Shown: positions 35,614-44,303 of the stretch, piece after piece | Layout: the number at the start of each line of letters is the position of its first letter | How positions within the stretch are numbered: position 1 is the first letter of the stretch | From: Pseudomonadota bacterium | Lineage (GTDB): Bacteria; Desulfobacterota; Binatia; Binatales; Binataceae | NCBI GenBank assembly: GCA_021325025.1 | Contig: JAJPHZ010000022.1 | Location: 138,646-202,645 of the forward strand | DNA length: 64,000 nt | Direction of reading: 5' to 3' | Made by a program: the position numbers and the translations under genes | Notes under the pieces: model-generated | Database searches by the model: none | Told to the model about the DNA's origin: nothing | Seen by the model: the letters and a program-made list of their open reading frames with translations, nothing else

Positions 35614-36600
35614 TCAGGCAGCTTGAAAAACGATTTTGTCGCCGCGCTCGAACTTGCGCGCGCGGCCTTCGAGGTAGGCGTGTTCCAGATGCGCTAGCGT
35701 TTCAAACGTCGCTGCCATCCACTGTGCGAACGGCCGCTCCTCATCGCCCCACACCTGCTGCGCCACCTCCCAGGCGGTCATCGCCTGATGCTTGAGCAGG
35801 TCGAGCATCTCCTCCTCGCGATAGCGATGGTGTTCGATGATCTGGTTGGCGCGATGGCGATGGTCGTGAAAGGTTCCGCCGTGGGCGGGCAGCACCAGTT
35901 CGACGTCGAACTTCTGGATCTTGAGGTGGGAATTGATGAAGTCGCCCAGCGGGTCGGGTGTGCTGTCGGGATAGATGCCGACGTGGGGGGTGATGCGGGG
36001 CAATAAATGATCGCCGACCACCATCACTTTGTCGTCGGGCAGGTAGAAAACCGAGTGGCCCGGGGAATGGCCGGGCGTCCAGATCACTTCAAAGCGCCGC
36101 TCGCCGACCTTGACGATGTCGCCGTCGCGCAGATATTTGTCGGGCGTCTGGGTCGGAATATAAGCCCCGTTGCTATAAAACGCAGGCCTTAACCCTTCGT
36201 AATTGTGCGGAGGGACCCCGTTTCTTTCAAAAAACCGCAGCGCCTCGGGCGGCCGCTGGGCCATCCCGAACATGCTCAGCACCCGCGCCACCTTTTCCTG
36301 CTCCAACCGATGCAGGTAGACTTGCGCGCCGCTGCGTTGCTGGATTGTGGCCGAGGCGCCGAAATGATCGGGATGGTGATGGGTTCCGAACAGGACGTCG
36401 ATGTCCTCGACCTTGATGTTCAATGTAGCCAGCGCCTGCTCCAACGTCTGGATGCTGTCGGGCAGGTTCATACCGGTATCGATCAACGCCCAAGCGCCGT
36501 GGCAATCGATCAGCCAGACGTTGATGATGGTGGGCCGGGCCGGGAGCGGCAGGAAGATTTCGTAGATTCCCGGATGTACTTCAACGATCTTCGCACTCAT
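35614..36600 (-). CDS. MBL-fold metallo-hydrolase
   Basis: 328 residues. LIDTGMNLPDS and the metal motif THHHPDHFG (near residues 71-79) are the beta-lactamase-fold signature; WTPGHSPGHSVFYLPDDKVMVVGDHLL and LPAHGGTFHDH give the further His/Asp ligands. The C-terminal helical part (MTAWEVAQQVWGDEERPF) is like that of LACTB2/ RNase-Z-like thioester or lactone hydrolases. Substrate unknown; a small hydrolase of thioesters or phosphodiesters is likely. Convergent with the hypothetical gene, separated by the terminator. Confidence 0.87.
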   Translation of the reverse strand: MSAKIVEVHPGIYEIFLPLPARPTIINVWLIDCHGAWALIDTGMNLPDSIQTLEQALATLNIKVEDIDVLFGTHHHPDHFGASATIQQRSGAQVYLHRLEQEKVARVLSMFGMAQRPPEALRFFERNGVPPHNYEGLRPAFYSNGAYIPTQTPDKYLRDGDIVKVGERRFEVIWTPGHSPGHSVFYLPDDKVMVVGDHLLPRITPHVGIYPDSTPDPLGDFINSHLKIQKFDVELVLPAHGGTFHDHRHRANQIIEHHRYREEEMLDLLKHQAMTAWEVAQQVWGDEERPFAQWMAATFETLAHLEHAYLEGRARKFERGDKIVFQAA

Positions 36601-36832
36601 CTTTATGGGCCTCGCCAGGATGCTGGATCGGCGTGCGCCGCCTGACCCGCATCCGCCACGTCACCCGCGCTGTCCTCCCTTGCAGAGAAGCCCCGCGCCG
36701 CAGTGGGTTATGCCCGCCGCATTCCAGACACGGAAGCCTTCAGTCCCGTTGTCAATGCGAAAGGCGGGGTACAAAACAGTTTACCATTCACCGGCCGGCG
36801 CCGCCTCCGCAGCGCACGCTCGACAGGCTGGG

Positions 36833-37045
36833 TCATTCGTGCAAAGACTCAGTGACCCTGAAGGTGCAGTTCACCGTCACCTTCCATCGGGTAACCCGCT
36901 TGTCTTCGATTTCCGCTTCAATCCCGATCACCTTGGCGGAATGGATGCCGGTGATCGTTACGCTGGCGCGCGCGACCGCCAGTTGCACCGCATCCTCGAT
37001 CGAGTTGGCCGAGATCCCTGTTAGCCGAATCGTCTTTTCAACCAT
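36833..37045 (-). CDS. Dodecin-family flavin-storage protein
   Basis: 70 residues, the normal dodecin size. MVEKTIRLTGISANSIEDAV and the ending TRWKVTVNCTFRV, with Trp in the second strand, match the family, whose dodecamer binds and buffers free flavin or coenzyme A in the cytoplasm. The ATG at 37045 lies in a tandemly duplicated 17-base sequence and has no clear ribosome site close by; an AGGA lies nearer the upstream, out-of-frame ATG copy. The 232 bases downstream contain no other gene that I can support. Confidence 0.85.
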   Translation of the reverse strand: MVEKTIRLTGISANSIEDAVQLAVARASVTITGIHSAKVIGIEAEIEDKRVTRWKVTVNCTFRVTESLHE

Positions 37046-37068
37046 ACCCAATTTTCAACCATACCCAA
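37035..37068. repeat. Perfect 17-base tandem duplication at the dodecin start
   Basis: TTTTCAACCATACCCAA occurs at 37035-37051 and again at 37052-37068. On the minus strand each copy contains an ATG, at 37045 (dodecin frame) and 37062. Because 17 is not a multiple of 3, the upstream ATG opens a 13-codon frame that ends inside the dodecin gene. Confidence 0.9.
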
Positions 37069-37506
37069 CAACTTTCGTCCTGGAATGCGGGCGCCGGGCG
37101 CGCAATTGCGCAAACCTCCGGCATTCAGTTATTTCCCTATCTCAATCAACCTTATGCCCGCCTGCGATGCAACCCCTGTCCGGCGGTGGCCTCGTGCACA
37201 GTCAGAATGTAACAGGCGGTTAACCGACGGTTTCCGCAGTCAGGTCCGCTTGCGACGCCAGCCGGGTAAGACCGTTTACCGCAAAGGATAGCGGCGATTT
37301 TTTGCCCGTTAATCCTCCTCTGCCCGATGCCCCATTGGAATAACTCAAAGTAGTGGGGCGGGCGTCGCGGCATGCCCTCAATTCGCGAGCAGCGTTTCCG
37401 CGCCACCTCATTTTCCAGTGGTGGCGCGACAAAAATGTTCGCGCGTCAGCCGCAACGCCGCTGCCGGCAGGATGCCTGGGCCGAATGCTCAACCCTAATC
37501 GAGTCC
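37069..37506. other. Intergenic stretch with no supported gene
   Basis: About 440 bases between the dodecin start and the stop of the amidohydrolase gene. It is less GC-rich than its flanks. Open frames on both strands lack motifs, and I see no strong hairpin with a T run. It presumably includes the dodecin promoter on the minus strand. Confidence 0.5.
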
Positions 37507-39222
37507 CTATGCGTGGCGCGGCAGATTCGCCTTGCCGTGGCGCAGCAACGCGCCGGGGCATTGTCCGGTCGGCTGACCGTCGATAAATGTCGGCTCGCCG
37601 TTGACGATAATGTAGCGATAGCCCTCGGCGCGCTGTACGCGGCGCCATTCGCCGCCCGGCAAGTCGTGTACCACCTCGACCGGCGTTATCTTCAACTGGT
37701 CGAAATCGTAAACTACGATGTCGGCGGAATACCCCTCCTTGAGCAGGCCGCGATCGGAGAATCCGGCGCAATAGGCGGGCAGGGCACTCAGCCGCCAGTG
37801 CGCATCCTCGAGGCTCAGCGTATGGTGCTCGCGCACGTGCTTGGTCAGAAACTCGGTCGGATAGCGCCCGGCGGTCAAAAACTTGGTGTGGGCGCCGCCG
37901 TCGGACGCGCCCGGGATGACGTATTCGTAAGCGACCACTTCCTTTTGCAACTCCAGCGGGCTGTTGATCGCGCGGGCGTAAAAGTCGGTGCGCAGGTCGT
38001 CGGCCAGCGCCGTGTCAAGCATCACATCCACAATGTGTTTGCCCTCGCGCTCGGCCACTTCGCGCAGCGTCATGTTCTCCAGATGCTTCAACTGGGGGTT
38101 ATGTACCTCGACGATGACGATTTCGCCCAGGTCGGCGGTCGCCACGATCGGCCGGGCGGCGCGCAGCGCGGGACGGCGCGCGGGGTCAGCCAGCTTGGCC
38201 CGGCGCTCCTCCAGCGCTCCGGTGGTCGCCTCGCACCACGCTTGGGCGTCGTCGAACAGGTTGAAATCGGCCAGGCTGAAGGTCAGCCCGGCGTCAGTGG
38301 TGATGCCCTGACCGTAAACCCGCAGCCCGCGCAAGCGGCACTTCTCCAGCCATCGGATCGACTTGCGATGCAAATCGGGAAAGGCCGCCGTGCATTGCAC
38401 GGCGTTAAACAGCACCGGCCGGCCGCTGACTTGCGCCAGTTGCTCGAAGAAGGTGGCGTCGCGCTTGAGATTGCCCGTCGCCAGCACCATCTGGATGAAA
38501 CCCTCGTTGCGCCGCGCCAGCACCCGCGCCAATGCCAGGCACGTCTCGTCCGCCATCACGTCGGTTACCATCGGAGTGCCGTCGTAATCGCGCTGCGTGT
38601 TCAGATTCGAACTGGGATGCAGGCGCTGCGCGGACCATCCGCATCCGCCCGCCTCCATCGCCTCGTCCAGCAACCGGCAGAGCTGATCCTCCTCGGCGGC
38701 GGTCGGCTTGCGCGATTTGGCCGCCTCCAGGCCCATCACCCAAATCAGCATCGGCGCCAGCGGCACGTAGGGCAGGATGTTGATGCCCTTTGGATGGCGC
38801 TCGAGGCTGTCGAGGAACTCCGGAAAGGTGACCCAGTCCCACGGCATCCCTTCTTTCATCGCCGCGTACGGTATCGCCTCCACCCGCGTCATGGTCAGCA
38901 TCGCGCGCTCGCGCTCCTGCGCTCTGACCGGGGCGAAGCCGAAGCCGCAATTGCCGATTACCGCCGAGGTGACGCCGTGCCAGCCGGAAATCGAGCAGTA
39001 CGGATCCCAGAACACCTGGGCATCGTAATGGGTATGCAGGTCGATGAAACCGGGCGCCACGACCATCCCCGACGCGTCGAGCAGGCGCGCGGCGTCGCGG
39101 GCGTCCAGACGGCCGACCTTGGTGATGACGCCATCTTTGATTCCCACATCAGCGCGAAAGCGCGGCATCCGGGTGCCATCAACGATCATTCCATCCTTGA
39201 TAATGGTATCGAATTGTGGCAT
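37507..39222 (-). CDS. D-aminoacylase-type amidohydrolase (copy 1)
   Basis: 571 residues. The N-terminal beta part IIKDGMIVDGTRMPRF and VVAPGFIDLHTHYDAQVFWD (H-x-H metal motif near residue 60) place it in the amidohydrolase superfamily; GNCGFGFAP holds the cysteine ligand seen in N-acyl-D-amino-acid deacylases, and ASDGGAHTKFL the catalytic aspartate. Known relatives hydrolyse N-acyl-D-amino acids, but many such proteins are assigned only by family. GGGGAAGG precedes the ATG. It is divergent from the two other copies, sharing a 185-base control region with them. Confidence 0.86.
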   Translation of the reverse strand: MPQFDTIIKDGMIVDGTRMPRFRADVGIKDGVITKVGRLDARDAARLLDASGMVVAPGFIDLHTHYDAQVFWDPYCSISGWHGVTSAVIGNCGFGFAPVRAQERERAMLTMTRVEAIPYAAMKEGMPWDWVTFPEFLDSLERHPKGINILPYVPLAPMLIWVMGLEAAKSRKPTAAEEDQLCRLLDEAMEAGGCGWSAQRLHPSSNLNTQRDYDGTPMVTDVMADETCLALARVLARRNEGFIQMVLATGNLKRDATFFEQLAQVSGRPVLFNAVQCTAAFPDLHRKSIRWLEKCRLRGLRVYGQGITTDAGLTFSLADFNLFDDAQAWCEATTGALEERRAKLADPARRPALRAARPIVATADLGEIVIVEVHNPQLKHLENMTLREVAEREGKHIVDVMLDTALADDLRTDFYARAINSPLELQKEVVAYEYVIPGASDGGAHTKFLTAGRYPTEFLTKHVREHHTLSLEDAHWRLSALPAYCAGFSDRGLLKEGYSADIVVYDFDQLKITPVEVVHDLPGGEWRRVQRAEGYRYIIVNGEPTFIDGQPTGQCPGALLRHGKANLPRHA

Positions 39223-39249
39223 GGGCCTTCCCCGCCGATGGTCTTAGCA

Positions 39250-39315
39250 TTGCTTGTAAGTCCGCCGGCCCTTGCTTGTCAAACCATCGCATAGTGTTGT
39301 ACCACCAGTTGTACC
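39250..39315. promoter_or_regulatory. Direct-repeat pairs in the divergent amidohydrolase control region
   Basis: Between divergent starts at 39222 and 39408, TTGCTTGT occurs at 39250-39257 and 39272-39279, and GTTGTACC at 39296-39303 and 39308-39315. The spacings (22 and 12 bases) are close to whole helical turns, as expected of sites for a regulator. No clear -10 box could be fixed. Suggestive only. Confidence 0.3.
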
Positions 39316-39407
39316 GAAGGATTGCAGGTGGCTTCGGAATCGGAACACGGCTCTGCCAGGGCATTAAAGAGGCCGCGTTTCCGCTCTGGTACCGGGGAGG
39401 TAGCGCG

Positions 39408-41141
39408 ATGGCCGAATTCGATTGCGTGATCAGGGGCGGCACGATCGTGGACGGGATGATGGTTCCGCCCTTCAAGGCTGACGTCGGCATCAAGCACGGA
39501 CGCATCGCCAAAATCGGCTACCTCAAGAGCAGCGACGCGCGGCGCACGCTTGATGCTGGCGGCCTGATCGTCGCGCCCGGCGCGATCGACTTGCATTGCC
39601 ATTACGACGCGCCCGTGTTCTGGGATCCGGCCTGCTCGATCGGAAGCTGGCACGGCGTGACTTCCGTGACCAACGGCAACTGCGGCTTTGGCTTCGCGCC
39701 GGTCCATGCCAAGGATGCCGATCGCGCGATGCTTTCGATGGAACGCAACGAAGCCATTCCTTACGCGTCGATGAAGGCGAGCATGCCCTTTAGCTGGGAG
39801 ACCTTCCCGCAGTGGATGGATCACCTCGAGCGCCTGCCCAAGGCGGTTAACATGATGCAGTTGGTGCCGGTCACACCGCTGGTCAGTTACGTGATGGGCG
39901 GCTGGGATGAGGCCAAGAGCCGCCAGCCCAATGAAAAAGAAGTCGGGCGGATGGTCGAGATTCTGGACGAAGCAATGGCGTCGGGCGCCAACGGATGGGC
40001 CGCGCAGCGCCTGGCCGGCCGTTTCTCCACGCAGCGCGACTACGACGGGTCGCTGATGATTTCCGACTTGATGCCGGACGATTTCTATCTGACGCTGGCG
40101 CGGGCCTTGCGCAAGTACGAGCGCGGTCACATTCAATACGCTCAAACCCTTGGCGCACGCGGTTCGCGCGATCCGGCCCAAGGACCGCGCCGCGACATCG
40201 ACTTCGGCGGTCAGTTGGCCGAGGCCAGCAACCGCCCGCTCATCTACAACGGCATCGTGCCCAACAGCACCAATCCCGAGGTGTTCCGCGCTCAGGCCGC
40301 GGTCGTGGACGAATACAACCGCCGCGGCGTGGCGCTGGTGGGGCATGCGGTAACGGTGCGGCTTAACATGCGCTGCTCGTTTCGCGAGGACTGGACCTTC
40401 TTCGACAACGTCGATGAATGGCGCCAGGCGCTGATGGGTCCGCTCCAGGAGCGTTGGACCAAGCTGAGCGACCCGGCGCGGCGCGAGCGGCTGCGCTACA
40501 TCTACGATCGCAGCCGCCAGCCGATCACTGCGGGTGACATCGCCAATTTCATCTGCCGAAAAATCTCGCGCGACGCTCTGCGCGCCCGCTACCAGGATCG
40601 CACCGTGGGCGACATCGCGCGCGCGGAGAACAAGCACGTCATCGACGTCCTGCTCGACGTGTCTGCCGCCGATGACTGGCACACGGTCTGGATCAGCGGC
40701 GTGTTCGATTCGCACCCCCAGTACTGCAAGGAGCTGCTCAGCCATCGCACGGTCGCCGGCTTTTCCGATGGCGGCGCGCACACCAAGTTCCAGACCATGG
40801 GCATCTATCCCACCGATTTGCTGACCTGGCTGGTGCGCGATACCGGCACGCTGACCCTGGAGGAGGCCCATTACCACCTAAGCTACATGCCGGCGTGGGT
40901 GGCAGGCTTTAAGGATCGCGGCGCGATCCGTGAAGGACTGGCGGCGGACCTGGTCATCTACGATCTCGACAAGCTGGTGGTCGAGGAACCGGAGGTCGTC
41001 CACGATCTGCCCCCCAACAACGAATCGCGCCTGGTGCAGCGTGCGCGCGGCTATCGCTGGATAATGGTTAACGGCGAGGTTGCCTTTGAGGAAGGCCGCG
41101 ATACCGGAGCCTATCCGGGCAAGCTGGTGCGCTGTTCGTAA
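39408..41141 (+). CDS. D-aminoacylase-type amidohydrolase (copy 2)
   Basis: 577 residues; the ATG at 39408 has GGGGAGG 8 bases upstream, which decides against the longer open frame. DLHCHYDAPVFWDP carries the H-x-H metal pair, NGNCGFGFAP the cysteine ligand, and FSDGGAHTKFQ the catalytic aspartate. The C-terminal strand region (LVQRARGYRWIMVNGEVAFE) is the usual cap. It differs from copies 1 and 3 in the middle (residues about 180-330), suggesting a different substrate. Followed after 22 bases by copy 3. Confidence 0.86.
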   Translation: MAEFDCVIRGGTIVDGMMVPPFKADVGIKHGRIAKIGYLKSSDARRTLDAGGLIVAPGAIDLHCHYDAPVFWDPACSIGSWHGVTSVTNGNCGFGFAPVHAKDADRAMLSMERNEAIPYASMKASMPFSWETFPQWMDHLERLPKAVNMMQLVPVTPLVSYVMGGWDEAKSRQPNEKEVGRMVEILDEAMASGANGWAAQRLAGRFSTQRDYDGSLMISDLMPDDFYLTLARALRKYERGHIQYAQTLGARGSRDPAQGPRRDIDFGGQLAEASNRPLIYNGIVPNSTNPEVFRAQAAVVDEYNRRGVALVGHAVTVRLNMRCSFREDWTFFDNVDEWRQALMGPLQERWTKLSDPARRERLRYIYDRSRQPITAGDIANFICRKISRDALRARYQDRTVGDIARAENKHVIDVLLDVSAADDWHTVWISGVFDSHPQYCKELLSHRTVAGFSDGGAHTKFQTMGIYPTDLLTWLVRDTGTLTLEEAHYHLSYMPAWVAGFKDRGAIREGLAADLVIYDLDKLVVEEPEVVHDLPPNNESRLVQRARGYRWIMVNGEVAFEEGRDTGAYPGKLVRCS

Positions 41142-41163
41142 ACGGGTTTCAAGGAGCAGGGAC

Positions 41164-42894
41164 GTGCCGCAATTCGAGATCGTGATCAAGGACGGGATGA
41201 TTGTCGACGGTGCGCGGATGCCGCGCTTTCGGGGCGATATCGGCGTCAGGAACGGCGTCATCGCGCGCATCGGTCGTATCGACGCCGCCGATGCGCGGCG
41301 TGAGATCGACGCGCGCGGACTGATTGTCGCACCCGGCTTCGTCGATTTGCACACTCACTACGACGCGCAGGTGTTCTGGGATCCGTACCTGACGACCTCG
41401 GGATGGCACGGCGTCACCTCGGTGGTGATCGGCAACTGCGGCTTTGGCTTTGCGCCGATGAGAGAAGAACTGCGCGAGCGCGCGATGCTGTCGATGACGC
41501 GGGTGGAGGCGATTCCGCTGGCTACGATGAAAGCTTCGCTGCCGTGGGACTGGGTCAGCTATCCGGAGTTTTTGGACAGCATCGAGCGTGTTCCCAAGGC
41601 GGTCAACGTTTTGCCGTACGTACCCGTCAATCCGCTCCTGATCTGGGTGCTCGGGTTGGAAGCCGCCAAGGCCGGGCGCCTACCCACCGACGCCGAGCAT
41701 GCGGAGATGGCGCGGCTGCTCAACGAGGCGATGGATGCCGGCGCGTGCGGATGGTCGGCGCAATCGCTGGGGCAGCCCGGACGGCCCGCACGCGACAGCG
41801 CCGGCGGTCCGCAGGGCGACTTCGACGGCACTTCGATGCCCTCGGACGTGATGTGGCCGGAGACGCGGATGGTGCTGGCGCGGGTGCTGGGCGAGCGCGG
41901 CGAAGGCTTTATCGAGCTGTCCAGCGGGCTGGGTGGACGCGAGCATTGGGAGGAGTTGGCGGCCGTCAGCGGCGCACCGATGCTGTGGCAGGCGGTGGTG
42001 GCCAGCGGCGGCGAGATGGGCCACCAGATGCGCCGCGACCTGTTCGCATGGTTCCAAAGCTGCCACCAGCGCGGGCTGCGCATCTACGGCCAGGGGCTGA
42101 TGAATGAATGCCCCCTACTGTTTACTTTCGAATACTGGGACTTGTGGGAATCGGTATGGGATGAACTGTGCGGCCCCGCCGTGCCCCACGAGCGCAAATT
42201 GGCCAACCTTGCGGATCCGGCGATGCGCGAGCGGCTGCGCCAGGCACCGCGCAGCTTCCGGTTCGTCGATTCAATCCACGACACGGTCCTGGTGTCGACC
42301 TCATCCGCGGACTACAAAAAGTATGAGCGCAAGCGTATCGGCGACATCGTGCGCGAAACCGGCAAGAGCCCGGTGGACATCGTCTGCGAGCTGGTGGTCG
42401 CCGATCGCCTCAAGACTGTCTTTCAGACCCGCCAGTTCCACATCACGCCCGAGGGCATCAGGGAATTGATCGACAATCCTTATATAATTCCGGGCCTGTC
42501 CGACGGTGGGGCCCACACCAAGTATCTGACCGGCGGCGGCTATGCCACCGAGTACATATCCAACCTGGTGCGCGAGCGCGAATTCAGCAGCCTGGAGGAC
42601 GCGCATTGGCGGCTCAGCGCACTGCCGGCGTCGTGCGCGGGATTCAGAAATCGCGGGATACTGCGCGAGGGCGCCGCCGCCGACATCATCGTTTACGACT
42701 ACGATAAGTTGGGCTACACCTTTCCCGAATTCCGGCGCGACTTGCCCGGCGATGAGTACCGGGTCGTCAGCCGTGGATGCGGCTATCGCTACGTGCTGGT
42801 CAACGGGCAGGTGACGGTCGAGGACGACAAGGAAACCAACACCTACTCAGGCGCGCTGTTGCGCGGCGGCAAAGGTCCCGCAACGGACGCATAG
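41164..42894 (+). CDS. D-aminoacylase-type amidohydrolase (copy 3)
   Basis: 576 residues from a GTG at 41164 with AAGGAG about 10 bases upstream. Motifs as in the other copies: DLHTHYDAQVFWDP, GNCGFGFAP and LSDGGAHTKYL. The first 190 residues match copy 1 very closely by eye (e.g. PYVPVNPLLIWVLGLEAAK against PYVPLAPMLIWVMGLEAAK), while the centre is different. All metal and catalytic positions seem intact. It sits between copy 2 and a deazaflavin-type nitroreductase gene, 26 bases upstream of the latter, so one operon is likely. Substrate unknown. Confidence 0.86.
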   Translation: MPQFEIVIKDGMIVDGARMPRFRGDIGVRNGVIARIGRIDAADARREIDARGLIVAPGFVDLHTHYDAQVFWDPYLTTSGWHGVTSVVIGNCGFGFAPMREELRERAMLSMTRVEAIPLATMKASLPWDWVSYPEFLDSIERVPKAVNVLPYVPVNPLLIWVLGLEAAKAGRLPTDAEHAEMARLLNEAMDAGACGWSAQSLGQPGRPARDSAGGPQGDFDGTSMPSDVMWPETRMVLARVLGERGEGFIELSSGLGGREHWEELAAVSGAPMLWQAVVASGGEMGHQMRRDLFAWFQSCHQRGLRIYGQGLMNECPLLFTFEYWDLWESVWDELCGPAVPHERKLANLADPAMRERLRQAPRSFRFVDSIHDTVLVSTSSADYKKYERKRIGDIVRETGKSPVDIVCELVVADRLKTVFQTRQFHITPEGIRELIDNPYIIPGLSDGGAHTKYLTGGGYATEYISNLVREREFSSLEDAHWRLSALPASCAGFRNRGILREGAAADIIVYDYDKLGYTFPEFRRDLPGDEYRVVSRGCGYRYVLVNGQVTVEDDKETNTYSGALLRGGKGPATDA

Positions 42895-42920
42895 CGCCGG
42901 GGCGTGTTGTGGAGGACCGG

Positions 42921-43346
42921 ATGTCGCAATTAAACGACTTCAACCAGCGCATCATCGAGGAGTTCCGGGCCAATCAGGGCCGGGTCGGCGGGCAGTTTGC
43001 CAATATGCCCTTGCTGCTCCTGACCACGGTTGGGGCGAAGACCGGGCGCGCCCGGACCAAGCCGCTTGCCTATACCCGGGACGGTGACCGTATCGTGCTG
43101 ATCGCGTCTTACGCCGGAGCGCCCAAAAACCCGGCGTGGTTCAACAATCTGGTCGCCAACCCCGTGGTTACGGTCGAACTGGGCGGTGAGCGCTTCGAGG
43201 CCCGGGCAACGGTTGTCAGCGGCGAAGAGCGCCAACGCCTTTACTATAATCAGGCCAGGCACATGCCTGTGTTCACTGACTATCAGAAGAAAACCACCCG
43301 CCAAATCCCGGTCGTCGTGCTCCAACGCATCAAGGCACAGCCCTGA
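42921..43346 (+). CDS. Deazaflavin (F420)-type nitroreductase-family protein
   Basis: 141 residues from the ATG at 42921, preceded by GGAGGA. LLLTTVGAKTGRARTKPLAY and IVLIASYAGAPKNPAWFNNL are the hallmark of the Ddn family (split-barrel, F420H2-binding), and NPVVTVELGGERFEARA completes the barrel. Family members use reduced F420 to reduce quinones or nitro compounds. No F420 biosynthesis gene lies in the window, so cofactor use is inferred from family only. Last gene of the operon with amidohydrolase copies 2 and 3. Confidence 0.87.
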   Translation: MSQLNDFNQRIIEEFRANQGRVGGQFANMPLLLLTTVGAKTGRARTKPLAYTRDGDRIVLIASYAGAPKNPAWFNNLVANPVVTVELGGERFEARATVVSGEERQRLYYNQARHMPVFTDYQKKTTRQIPVVVLQRIKAQP

Positions 43347-43351
43347 ACCGC

Positions 43352-43474
43352 GTGCGGAAAAGGTCGACCTGGGCCTTTATCCTGCAGGCATGCATTCCGC
43401 ACCCGGGCTAAAAGATGGCTGCTTTCCTTGACTTGTCTCCCTCCGGGAGAGACCAGAGCGACGGGAGCAGGGTG
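43352..43474. repeat. Palindromic intergenic element, copy 1
   Basis: Starts with an inverted repeat GTGCGGAA (43352-43359) and TTCCGCAC (43395-43402). A core of about 70 bases follows, containing TAAAAGATGGC and the small palindrome TCTCCC-TCC-GGGAGA (43436-43450), ending in GGGAGCAGGGTG. The same layout, with most bases shared, recurs at 45435-45585. Similar CTCTCCC/GGGAGAG repeats are scattered in many bacterial genomes; it is probably a REP- or MITE-like element. The rest of this gap to 43617 holds no gene I can support. Confidence 0.75.
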
Positions 43475-43617
43475 ATGGAACTCCCTTTTTTTGGCGGGTG
43501 CCAAAGCCCGCGGCTTAAGCGTATTGGGCCGGCGGGCGCGACGCCGTATAGGGAGTTTCGCTCGCGTTTGTCACGCGTTCGCGGCGAGTATAACTGCCGC
43601 AGGCAGCCGCTTTCGCG

Positions 43618-44154
43618 CTAGGGCTTGCGCGCGTGGCGCATTGCCGGTGTGCCGATCGCGCACGCCACCGCCGCCTGCTGTGGCGACAGCCCGAAATGAC
43701 GCGCGAAGTACTGCTGATGGTATTCCTCGGCGCGATAGAAGGTGTCGGCGGGGACGATCTGCGTTACGATCGGACGGCTGTAGCGGCCGGACGCCTCCAG
43801 GGCGCGCACGGCCGCGCGCGCCGCGGCCTCCTGCTCGGCATCGTGGTAAAAGATCACCGAGCGGTACTGCGTTCCGACATCAGGCCCCTGGCGATTGAGT
43901 GACGTCGGATCGTGGAGGTCCCAATACACCTCCAGCAACTGTTCGTACGAAATCACTTCCGGATCGTACTCCAGATGTACGACCTCGGCATGACCGGTGC
44001 GGTCCGTGCATACCATCTCGTAGGTTGGGTCGGGCACGGTCCCACCCATGTAGCCAACCTGCGTAGATACCACTCCCTCAAGCGCGGCGAACGCCGCTTC
44101 GACATGCCAGAAGCATCCGGCTCCGAACGTAGCTGATTTGGTTTGGTGTCCCAT
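43618..44154 (-). CDS. msrA: Peptide-methionine (S)-S-oxide reductase
   Basis: 178 residues from the ATG at 44154; the longer frame adds a low-complexity Arg-rich stretch. [12 protein letters not shown] contains the catalytic GCFW cysteine. [27 protein letters not shown] and [18 protein letters not shown] are all standard MsrA motifs. It repairs methionine-S-sulfoxide in proteins. No fused MsrB domain. It lies between the two copies of the palindromic element, tail-to-tail with the operon on its right-hand side in this coordinate sense. Confidence 0.95.
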   Translation of the reverse strand: MGHQTKSATFGAGCFWHVEAAFAALEGVVSTQVGYMGGTVPDPTYEMVCTDRTGHAEVVHLEYDPEVISYEQLLEVYWDLHDPTSLNRQGPDVGTQYRSVIFYHDAEQEAAARAAVRALEASGRYSRPIVTQIVPADTFYRAEEYHQQYFARHFGLSPQQAAVACAIGTPAMRHARKP

Positions 44155-44303
44155 GTTGCTTTTACTCAAACCACTGGACGCTGCGTTGGGTGTGCGGTCC
44201 CGCGCCGGGTCCCGCCGGCGTCCTTCCTCTTCGTACCGCATATTGGCTGCCGCGCCAATAGGTTGAAAGCCGATGAATCCGCTGCACTTTGGGCCGCGGT
44301 TGG

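Noticed and set aside
37372..39294. 640-codon plus-strand open frame opposite amidohydrolase copy 1
   Set aside because: Antisense shadow of a clear amidohydrolase; composition is typical of reverse-complement GC-rich coding DNA.
39279..40877. 532-codon minus-strand open frame opposite amidohydrolase copy 2
   Set aside because: Antisense shadow; no motif or ribosome site.
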